A stretch of 8,026 nt of DNA from an uncultured Burkholderiales bacterium. GTDB lineage: Bacteria > Pseudomonadota > Gammaproteobacteria > Burkholderiales > Burkholderiaceae_C. Where the stretch lies: positions 1-8,026 of the forward strand of contig CAIODE010000263.1 of assembly GCA_903856875.1 (NCBI GenBank), given 5' to 3'. Every line of letters begins with the position of its first letter. Within the stretch, counting starts at the first letter, position 1. The position numbers and the translations under genes were made by a program. Positions 1-5,467 of the stretch are shown here, in pieces. The notes beneath the pieces were generated by a model, which ran no database searches, was not told the DNA's origin, and saw nothing but the letters and a program-made list of their open reading frames with translations.

Positions 1-1800
1 GCCTATGAACTCACAGCCATGCCAATGCTCACGGGCACCCTCATTACTGCGGCTGGCTTTTTGCCCATTGGTTTGGCCAAATCCCTAACGGGTGAATACA
101 CATTCGCTATTTTTGCCGTGACCGTGATTGCGCTTCTCATCAGTTGGGTGGCCTCTGTTTACTTTGTGCCCTATTTGGGTACTTTGCTTTTGAAAGTGCC
201 GCCCCATGTTGGAGGTTCTGAGAAGGCGGTCGTTCATGAAATGTTTGACACACCGTTTTATCAAGTCTTTCGCCGTGCGGTCACTTGGTGCGTGATCAAC
301 AAATGGAAAACCATTGCCATCACATTGGGCTTGTTTGTGATGGGCATTGTGGGCATGGGCAAAGTTCAGCAACAATTTTTCCCTGACTCGAGTCGGCCTG
401 AAATTATGGTGGAAGTGTGGTTGCCTGAAGGTGCTAGTTTTGTTGCCAACGAAGAAGTGGCCAAGCGCGTTGAAAAGAGATTGTTGGCTGAGCAGGGCGT
501 GAACTCGGTGAGTACTTGGGTGGGCTCAGGCGTACCGCGTTTTTACTTGCCGCTTGATCAAATATTTCCTCAGTCCAATGTTTCACAGATGATTGTGGTG
601 TCCAAAGATTTGAAAGTCAGAGAATCTTTGCGTGTCAAATTGCCAGCCATTTTGGCCGCAGAATTTCCTGAAGTTCGTGGGCGCGTCAAACTGTTGCCCA
701 ATGGCCCACCTGTTCCTTATCCCGTGCAATTCAGGGTTGTGGGAGCTGATCCGTTGGCGCTGCGCTTGAAGGCGGATGAAGTGAAGGCCGTCATGCGTAC
801 CAATCCCAATACCCGCGGCGTCAATGACAATTGGAATGAATCGGTCAAAGTCATTCGCTTGGAAGTCGATCAAGCCAAAGCGCGCGCTTTGGGTGTCACC
901 AGCCAATCTATCGCGCAAGCTTCTAGGACCATTGCGTCTGGGTCGACCATTGGCCAATACCGCGATGGCGACAAGCTGATTGACATTGTCATCAGGCAAC
1001 CCCAGTCTGAACGCGATGCCATCACCGATTTGGCTGGCGCCTATGTGCCCACCGCGTCTGGTAAATCGATTCCTCTTTTGCAAATTGCCAAACCTGTTTT
1101 CAATTGGGAACCGGGCGTGATGTGGCGCGAAGGACGCAGTTACGCGATCACTGTCAATGCCGATGTGATTGAGGGTATTCAAGGCGCCACAGTGACTCAG
1201 CAGTTGTTGCCTGATTTGAAAAAATTGGAAGCCAAGTGGCAGGAAACAGATGCTGGCGAGTACCGCATTGAAGTAGCCGGTGCCGTGGAGGAAAGCTCGA
1301 AAGGTTCGGCCTCTATTGCGGCCGGTATGCCACTCATGTTGTTTGTCACATTCACGCTCTTGATGCTGCAACTCCAAAGCTTCAGCCGTGCCTTTTTGGT
1401 GTTCCTCACAGGACCTTTGGGCATAGCCGGTGTGGCAGGCGCCTTGTTGGTGCTCGATCGGCCTTTTGGTTTCGTGGCCTTGTTGGGGGTCATTGCGCTC
1501 ATGGGCATGATTCAGCGTAATTCGGTCATTCTGATCGATCAAATTGAGCAGGACAGAGCTGCGGGCGTTCCTGCTTGGGAAGCCATTGTGGAGTCTGCCG
1601 TAAGGCGTTTGAGGCCCATTGTGCTCACGGCTGCTGCTGCCGTCTTGGCCATGATTCCCCTATCTCGCAGCGTTTTTTGGGGGCCCATGGCTGTGGCCAT
1701 CATGGGCGGATTGATTGTGGCGACGGCGCTCACATTGTTGGCTTTGCCTGCCATGTACGCGGCATGGTTCAAGGTGGCACCGCCCCCCAAATCGGTCTAA
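1..1800 (+). CDS. RND-family efflux transporter permease subunit, C-terminal part (5' end outside window)
   Basis: The reading frame is open from base 1 to a TAA at 1798-1800 and gives 599 residues. AcrB-like permeases are about 1,030-1,050 residues, so a little over the C-terminal half is present. The first ATG in view (base 19) is internal, because the frame continues upstream with typical RND sequence. Visible parts are membrane segments matching TM5 and TM6 (about 25-190), TM7 (about 300-360), the second large periplasmic domain (about 365-1310), and TM8-TM12 (about 1315-1770). The family TM10 pattern appears as GMIQRNSVILIDQI near 1504-1545, with Arg (1516-1518) where AcrB has Lys940 of the proton relay. 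By family, it is the inner-membrane, proton-driven pump of a tripartite efflux system exporting drugs, metals or other compounds. The substrate cannot be told. The adaptor and outer-membrane partners, if linked, would lie upstream. A hairpin follows directly, so it is probably the last gene of its operon. Confidence 0.93.
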   Translation, partial: AYELTAMPMLTGTLITAAGFLPIGLAKSLTGEYTFAIFAVTVIALLISWVASVYFVPYLGTLLLKVPPHVGGSEKAVVHEMFDTPFYQVFRRAVTWCVINKWKTIAITLGLFVMGIVGMGKVQQQFFPDSSRPEIMVEVWLPEGASFVANEEVAKRVEKRLLAEQGVNSVSTWVGSGVPRFYLPLDQIFPQSNVSQMIVVSKDLKVRESLRVKLPAILAAEFPEVRGRVKLLPNGPPVPYPVQFRVVGADPLALRLKADEVKAVMRTNPNTRGVNDNWNESVKVIRLEVDQAKARALGVTSQSIAQASRTIASGSTIGQYRDGDKLIDIVIRQPQSERDAITDLAGAYVPTASGKSIPLLQIAKPVFNWEPGVMWREGRSYAITVNADVIEGIQGATVTQQLLPDLKKLEAKWQETDAGEYRIEVAGAVEESSKGSASIAAGMPLMLFVTFTLLMLQLQSFSRAFLVFLTGPLGIAGVAGALLVLDRPFGFVALLGVIALMGMIQRNSVILIDQIEQDRAAGVPAWEAIVESAVRRLRPIVLTAAAAVLAMIPLSRSVFWGPMAVAIMGGLIVATALTLLALPAMYAAWFKVAPPPKSV

Positions 1801-1815
1801 ACCCAGAGATCTAAA

Positions 1816-1841
1816 GGGTGACTTCGGCTCAGAAGTCACCC
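1816..1841 (+). terminator. Hairpin terminator after the RND gene
   Basis: A perfect 10-bp stem, GGGTGACTTC (1816-1825) and GAAGTCACCC (1832-1841), encloses a 6-base loop, 15 bases after the RND stop codon. The downstream side is poor in T (GTTCC, then GGTTAAAAT), so it is not a textbook intrinsic terminator. It may need help from Rho or may protect the mRNA 3' end. Its position at the end of the operon and before a tRNA gene supports a termination role. Confidence 0.65.
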
Positions 1842-1861
1842 GTTCCATGGTTAAAATAGAA

Positions 1862-1890
1862 GGTTGACCGATTCAACCCATATAGATGGG
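1862..1890 (+). promoter_or_regulatory. Two inverted repeats and a -10-like box upstream of tRNA-Leu
   Basis: GGTTGA (1862-1867) and TCAACC (1873-1878) form a 6-bp inverted repeat with a 5-base spacer. CCCAT (1877-1881) and ATGGG (1886-1890) form a second one that shares two bases with the first. Within it, TATAGAT (1881-1887) resembles a -10 box. Transcription starting about 7 bases later would begin close to the mature tRNA 5' end. TTGACC (1864-1869) looks like a -35 box but is only 11 bases from TATAGA, too close for a standard sigma-70 promoter. The promoter of the tRNA-Leu/tig unit must lie between the RND terminator and the tRNA, or further upstream, so this is the best candidate region. 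The exact elements are unresolved. Confidence 0.3.
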
Positions 1891-1894
1891 ACCC

Positions 1895-1981
1895 GCGCGG
1901 GTGGCGAAATTGGTAGACGCACCAGGTTTAGGTCCTGACGGTAGCAATACTGTGCGGGTTCGAGTCCCGCCCCGCGCACCA
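1895..1981 (+). tRNA. tRNA-Leu (anticodon UAG)
   Basis: This is a full class II tRNA of 87 bases including an encoded CCA (1979-1981). The acceptor stem is GCGCGGG (1895-1901) with CCCGCGC (1971-1977), followed by discriminator A1978. The T arm is GCGGG-TTCGAGT-CCCGC (1954-1970). The anticodon loop 1927-1933 places TAG at 1929-1931, giving a leucine tRNA that reads CUA and probably other CUN codons. The long variable arm typical of tRNA-Leu is CGGTA-GCAA-TACTG (1939-1952) with one G-U pair. The outermost anticodon-stem pair is a C1922/A1938 mismatch; the other four pairs are intact. The gene ends 19 bases before the tig start codon, so tRNA and tig mRNA are probably made as one precursor and separated by tRNA 3' processing. 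Confidence 0.97.
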
Positions 1982-2000
1982 CTTACTAAAAGAGAAGACC

Positions 2001-3314
2001 ATGGCAGTTACTGTTGAAACATTGGAAAAATTGGAACGCAAAATCAGCTTGTCACTGCCCGTGACTGTCATCCAATCTGAAGTCGATGCCCGTTTGAAGA
2101 AAATGGCCCGCACCGTCAAGATGGACGGTTTCCGTCCAGGCAAAGTGCCCATGAATGTGGTTTCTCAGCGCTACGGTTATTCCGTTCAATACGAAGTCAT
2201 GAACGACAAAGTGGGTGAGGCATTTGCCCTTGCCGCCAACGAAGCCAAGGTGCGCGTTGCTGGCCAACCCCGAATTTCTGAAAAAGATGGTGCACCCGAA
2301 GGTGAGTTGGCATTTGATGCCATCTTTGAGGTCTATCCTGAAGTGAAATTGGGTGACTTGACTGCTGCAACAGTTGAAAAACTCAGCACAGAAGTCACCG
2401 ACGAAGCCATTGACAAAACCGTTGATATTTTGCGCAAGCAGCGCCGCACCTTCTCTCAGCGTGCTGCTACCGATGCCGCTATCGATGGCGACCGCGTGAC
2501 GGTTGACTTCGAAGGCAAAATTGATGGCGAAGTTTTCTCTGGCGGCAAAGCTGCAGACTTCCAATTCTTGGTGGGCGAAGGCCAAATGTTGAAAGAGTTT
2601 GAGGAAGCAGTGCGCGGTATGAAAAATGGCGAAAGCAAAACTTTCCAATTGGCATTTCCTGCCGACTACCATGGTCAAGACGTGGCCGGCAAAACAGCCG
2701 ACTTTATGGTCACTGTGAAGAAAATAGAAGCCGCCCATTTGCCTGAAGTGAACGAAGCCTTGGCCAAATCATTGGGCATTGCAGACGCCTCGGTTGAAGG
2801 CTTGCGCGCCGACATTCGCAAAAACCTTGAGCGCGAAGTCAAATTCCGTTTGCAGGGTCGCAACAAGCAAGCTGCCATGAATGCCTTGGTTGAAAAAGCC
2901 GAGCTCGATTTGCCCAATTCCGTGGTGCAAAACGAAGTGGAACGTTTGAAAGAGGGCGCCCGCGCCGATCTCAAACAGCGCGGTATCAAAGACGCCGACA
3001 AGGCACCTATCCCCGACGAAATCTTCCGTCCTCAAGCCGAAAGCCGTGTGCGTTTGGGCTTGGTGGTGGCTGAGTTGGTCAAGGCCAATTCTTTGAACGC
3101 CACTGAAGCGCAAATCAAAGCCCACATCGAGGAACTGGCTTCTAGCTACGAGCGTCCTGAAGATGTGATGCGTTGGTACTATGGTGACAACCAGCGCATG
3201 GCTGAAGTTGAAGCTGTGGTCATTGAGACCAATGTGTCCGACTTCATCCTGTCCAAGGCCAAAGTGACTGAAAAGACCATCTCCTTTGACGAGTTGATGG
3301 GCCAGCAGGCTTAA
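2001..3314 (+). CDS. tig: Trigger factor, ribosome-associated chaperone and peptidyl-prolyl isomerase
   Basis: The 437-residue product is close to the 432 residues of E. coli trigger factor. The N-terminal ribosome-binding domain carries the signature GFRPGKVP at residues 43-50, matching the GFRxGK loop that docks on ribosomal protein L23 at the exit tunnel. The FKBP-type isomerase domain spans about residues 160-244, from [11 protein letters not shown] to [11 protein letters not shown]. The rest forms the helical C-terminal arms that cradle nascent chains and ends with the typical segment around PEDVMRWYY and ISFDELM. The protein acts in the cytosol as the first chaperone to meet new polypeptides. 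The start is ATG at 2001 with a purine-rich ribosome site (AGAGAAG, 1991-1997). With tRNA-Leu ending at 1981, no separate promoter fits between them. A perfect palindrome surrounds the stop codon. clpP starts 50 bases downstream, as in many proteobacteria. Confidence 0.98.
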   Translation: MAVTVETLEKLERKISLSLPVTVIQSEVDARLKKMARTVKMDGFRPGKVPMNVVSQRYGYSVQYEVMNDKVGEAFALAANEAKVRVAGQPRISEKDGAPEGELAFDAIFEVYPEVKLGDLTAATVEKLSTEVTDEAIDKTVDILRKQRRTFSQRAATDAAIDGDRVTVDFEGKIDGEVFSGGKAADFQFLVGEGQMLKEFEEAVRGMKNGESKTFQLAFPADYHGQDVAGKTADFMVTVKKIEAAHLPEVNEALAKSLGIADASVEGLRADIRKNLEREVKFRLQGRNKQAAMNALVEKAELDLPNSVVQNEVERLKEGARADLKQRGIKDADKAPIPDEIFRPQAESRVRLGLVVAELVKANSLNATEAQIKAHIEELASSYERPEDVMRWYYGDNQRMAEVEAVVIETNVSDFILSKAKVTEKTISFDELMGQQA

Positions 3315-3322
3315 GCCTGCTG
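3303..3322 (+). repeat. Perfect 20-bp palindrome centred on the tig stop codon
   Basis: CAGCAGGC (3303-3310) and GCCTGCTG (3315-3322) form a perfect 8-bp GC-rich stem around the loop TTAA. The tig stop codon TAA (3312-3314) lies in the loop. The sequence after it (AATATTATTGACA) is AT-rich but has no T run, so it is not a clear intrinsic terminator. In RNA it could act as a partial attenuator or as a 3'-end stabiliser that sets different levels of tig and clpP. This role is inferred. Confidence 0.6.
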
Positions 3323-3329
3323 AATATTA

Positions 3330-3359
3330 TTGACAGTCTTCACAAACTTAAGTTTGGAA
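3330..3359 (+). promoter_or_regulatory. tig-clpP gap: consensus -35-like box, 14-bp palindrome, clpP ribosome site
   Basis: TTGACA (3330-3335) matches the sigma-70 -35 consensus exactly. The perfect palindrome CAAACTTAAGTTTG (3343-3356) follows. It overlaps the first base of the clpP Shine-Dalgarno-like GGAA (3356-3359), which sits 5 bases before the ATG. No good -10 hexamer lies 16-18 bases after TTGACA: 3352-3358 reads GTTTGGA. A conventional clpP promoter is therefore not demonstrated. The palindrome could be an operator or a weak AT-rich hairpin affecting ribosome access. Either function is inferred. Confidence 0.3.
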
Positions 3360-3364
3360 ACAAC

Positions 3365-3973
3365 ATGAATTCACTCGACATTCAAGCCCTGGGCAATGTG
3401 CCCATGGTCATCGAAACGTCAGGTCGCGGCGAACGCGCCTATGACATTTACTCCCGCTTGCTCAAAGAGCGCGTGATCTTTTTGGTGGGTGAGGTCAATG
3501 ACTACACTGCCAACTCGGTGGTCGCCCAATTGTTGTTTTTGGAAAGCGAAAATCCTGAAAAGGACATTTCCTTCTACATCAACTCGCCTGGTGGCTCGGT
3601 CAGCGCTGGCATGGCCATCTATGACACCATGAACTTCATCAAGCCCGATGTGTCTACCTTGTGCACAGGCATGGCAGCCAGCATGGGCGCGTTTTTGTTG
3701 TCCGCCGGCACCAAGGGCAAGCGTTTTTCTTTGCCCAACTCCAAGGTCATGATTCACCAGCCTTTGGGCGGCACCCGCGGTCAAGCGACCGAAATTGAGA
3801 TTCACGCCCGTGAAATTCTCAAAACTCGCGAGCAACTCAACAGAATCTTGGCCGAAAACACCGGTCAAGCCTTGGAAAAGATCCAATTGGACACTGAGCG
3901 TGACTACTATTTGTCAGCTGAAGAATCCAAAGAATACGGTCTGATTGACCAAGTTATTTCAAAACGTCCCTGA
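3365..3973 (+). CDS. clpP: ATP-dependent Clp protease proteolytic subunit ClpP
   Basis: The 202-residue serine peptidase forms the double-ring chamber that degrades proteins threaded in by ClpX (or ClpA) in the cytosol. The catalytic triad is intact: Ser106 in GMAASMGAF, His131 in MIHQPLGG, and Asp180 in [11 protein letters not shown]. The oxyanion-region glycines are in [10 protein letters not shown] (residues 74-83), and the handle-helix segment [10 protein letters not shown] (143-152) is standard. The N-terminal stretch [10 protein letters not shown] aligns with the mature N-terminus of E. coli ClpP (ALVPMVIE) with two extra residues. Any propeptide would then be only about 7 residues, against 14 in E. 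coli; whether it is cleaved cannot be told. The start at 3365 has GGAA 5 bases upstream. The gene follows tig by 50 bases and ends before two terminator-like hairpins, which suggests that a tig-clpP transcript stops here. Confidence 0.98.
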   Translation: MNSLDIQALGNVPMVIETSGRGERAYDIYSRLLKERVIFLVGEVNDYTANSVVAQLLFLESENPEKDISFYINSPGGSVSAGMAIYDTMNFIKPDVSTLCTGMAASMGAFLLSAGTKGKRFSLPNSKVMIHQPLGGTRGQATEIEIHAREILKTREQLNRILAENTGQALEKIQLDTERDYYLSAEESKEYGLIDQVISKRP

Positions 3974-3985
3974 GACGCAACAAAC

Positions 3986-4019
3986 CGGGGTCGAAATTAG
4001 CGTTTCTGCCCTGTTTTTT
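3986..4019 (+). terminator. Intrinsic terminator T1 after clpP
   Basis: The arm CGGGGT-C-GAAA (3986-3996) pairs with TTTC-T-GCCCTG (4003-4013). There is one C/T mismatch and two G-U pairs, with a 6-base loop (3997-4002). Six T residues follow at once (4014-4019). Hairpin plus T run fits a Rho-independent terminator starting 12 bases after the clpP stop codon. Confidence 0.65.
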
Positions 4020-4020
4020 G

Positions 4021-4060
4021 AAGACGGCGCCCCCTTTATGGGAGAGCGCCGTTTTTCTTT
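4021..4060 (+). terminator. Intrinsic terminator T2 between clpP and clpX
   Basis: ACGGCGC (4024-4030) pairs perfectly with GCGCCGT (4046-4052). Inside it, CCC (4032-4034) can pair with GGG (4040-4042) around the loop TTTAT. The tail TTTTTCTTT (4052-4060) gives a strong T tract, and upstream AAG (4021-4023) can extend the stem against it. This is the stronger of two tandem terminators and ends only about 38 bases before the clpX start. Confidence 0.85.
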
Positions 4061-4098
4061 CGTTATCATAGGGAAAACAGAATCACAAGGCGTCGTTT

Positions 4099-5364
4099 AT
4101 GGCCGATAAAAAAGGCTCAGTTACCGAAAAGAATTTGTATTGCTCCTTTTGTGGCAAAAGCCAGCACGAGGTCAAGAAGCTCATCGCCGGGCCTTCCGTC
4201 TTCATTTGCGATGAGTGCATCGACTTGTGCAACGACATCATCCGAGATGAATTGCCTGCAACCGAAATTGCCAAAGATGCTAAATCTGGGTTACCTACAC
4301 CGCTAGACATCAAGACCAACTTAGACAACTACGTCATCGGCCAAGAAAAAGCCAAGCGCACATTGGCTGTTGCGGTTTACAACCACTACAAGCGTTTGCG
4401 CCACAAAGAAGGCGCCAAAAAAGAAGACGTCGAATTGGCCAAGAGCAACATCTTGCTCATTGGGCCCACGGGCTCTGGCAAAACATTGTTGGCTCAAACG
4501 CTAGCCCGCATGCTCGATGTGCCTTTCGTCATGGCCGATGCCACCACCCTCACTGAAGCTGGCTATGTGGGTGAAGACGTTGAGAACATTGTTTCCAAGT
4601 TGTTGCAAAGCTGTAACTACGATGTCGATCGCGCGCAACGCGGTATTGTCTACATCGACGAGATTGACAAAATCACACGAAAGTCTGACAACCCTTCCAT
4701 CACGCGCGACGTATCGGGCGAGGGTGTTCAGCAGGCCTTGCTCAAGTTAATAGAAGGCACCATGGCCAGCGTGCCACCTCAAGGCGGGCGCAAGCACCCC
4801 AATCAAGATTTCTTGCAAATTGACACCACCAATATTTTGTTCATTTGTGGCGGCGCATTTTCAGGCTTGGAAAAAGTCATTGAAAACCGCACAGAAGCTT
4901 CCGGCATTGGTTTTGGTGCCGTGGTCAAGAGCAAGAAGCAGCGCTCGCTCACCCAAGTGTTTACCGAAGTGGAACCAGAAGATTTGATCAAGTTCGGGCT
5001 CATTCCTGAACTGGTCGGCCGTATGCCTGTGGTGGCCACCTTGGCCGAACTCACAGAAGAAGCCTTGGTTCAAATTTTGACCGAGCCCAAGAATGCCCTG
5101 GTCAAACAATTTGGTCAGTTGCTCAACATGGAAGGCGTCGACCTGGAAATCAGGCCTGAAGCCTTGAATGCCATCGCCAAGAAAGCACTGGCCCGCAAAA
5201 CGGGCGCGCGCGGTTTGCGTTCCATTTTGGAGCAGGCCCTGATTGACACCATGTTCGACTTGCCCAACACCAGCAATGTTGAAAAAGTGGTGGTCGATGC
5301 GTCCACCATTGAAGACAACCACACACCTTTGCTTGTTTACCGCGAGTCGGCCAAGCAAGCTTGA
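4099..5364 (+). CDS. clpX: ATP-dependent Clp protease ATP-binding subunit ClpX
   Basis: The 421-residue AAA+ unfoldase (E. coli 424) recognises tagged substrates, unfolds them with ATP and feeds them to ClpP. The N-terminal zinc-binding domain has Cys15, Cys18, Cys37 and Cys40 (CSFC and CDEC). Walker A is GPTGSGKT (122-129) and Walker B is IVYIDE (183-188). Pore loop 1 is GYVG (155-158), the RKH pore loop is at 231-233, and the ClpP-docking loop IGF is at 270-272. The sensor-2 motif GARGLR includes Arg371. All functional parts are present. The ATG at 4099 follows AAGG (4087-4090) at 8 bases. Two terminators separate it from clpP, so its expression needs read-through or its own promoter. TATCAT (4064-4069) is -10-like but lacks a good -35 partner. 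No terminator is visible between clpX and lon, so read-through into lon is possible. Confidence 0.98.
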   Translation: MADKKGSVTEKNLYCSFCGKSQHEVKKLIAGPSVFICDECIDLCNDIIRDELPATEIAKDAKSGLPTPLDIKTNLDNYVIGQEKAKRTLAVAVYNHYKRLRHKEGAKKEDVELAKSNILLIGPTGSGKTLLAQTLARMLDVPFVMADATTLTEAGYVGEDVENIVSKLLQSCNYDVDRAQRGIVYIDEIDKITRKSDNPSITRDVSGEGVQQALLKLIEGTMASVPPQGGRKHPNQDFLQIDTTNILFICGGAFSGLEKVIENRTEASGIGFGAVVKSKKQRSLTQVFTEVEPEDLIKFGLIPELVGRMPVVATLAELTEEALVQILTEPKNALVKQFGQLLNMEGVDLEIRPEALNAIAKKALARKTGARGLRSILEQALIDTMFDLPNTSNVEKVVVDASTIEDNHTPLLVYRESAKQA

Positions 5365-5415
5365 GCTTTTCCAGCCCACCCCCTGAACCCGATGAAAAAC
5401 CCTACTCACTCAAGG

Positions 5416-5443
5416 CTTGAAATCGGGAAAACAGGGGCCATTT
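5416..5443 (+). promoter_or_regulatory. Heat-shock (sigma-32/RpoH type) promoter of lon
   Basis: CTTGAAA (5416-5422) equals the sigma-32 -35 consensus. After 13 bases, GGCCATTT (5436-5443) matches the -10 consensus CCCCATNT at six of eight bases, including the core CCAT, and is followed by A as in the extended consensus. The predicted start near 5450 leaves a leader of about 18 bases that contains the ribosome site AAGGGA (5457-5462). TCAAG-G-CTTGA (5410-5420) makes a small inverted repeat over the -35. lon is a known sigma-32 target in E. coli, which supports the call. The motif match is seen; activity is inferred. Confidence 0.78.
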
Positions 5444-5467
5444 ATCCCCAATACACAAGGGAACCGC

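Noticed and set aside
583..1542. Long antisense open frame (319 codons, - strand) inside the RND gene
   Set aside because: The translation is low-complexity, rich in His, Arg and Gln, and resembles no known family. It arises because the sense strand rarely uses TTA, CTA or TCA, whose complements are stop codons.
1864..1887. TTGACC and TATAGAT as a sigma-70 promoter
   Set aside because: The spacing is only 11 bases against the usual 16-18, so it is kept only as an unresolved upstream region.
2052..2738. Antisense open frame (228 codons) inside tig
   Set aside because: It is a shadow of trigger factor with no recognisable domain or ribosome site.
3325..3330. TATTAT as a -10 box for clpP
   Set aside because: There is no -35-like hexamer 16-18 bases upstream; the position falls in the tig stop-codon palindrome.
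5417..5467. TTG start giving an 827-residue Lon
   Set aside because: The TTG is part of the CTTGAAA -35 element, it lacks a ribosome site, and the 17 extra residues are not Lon-like.
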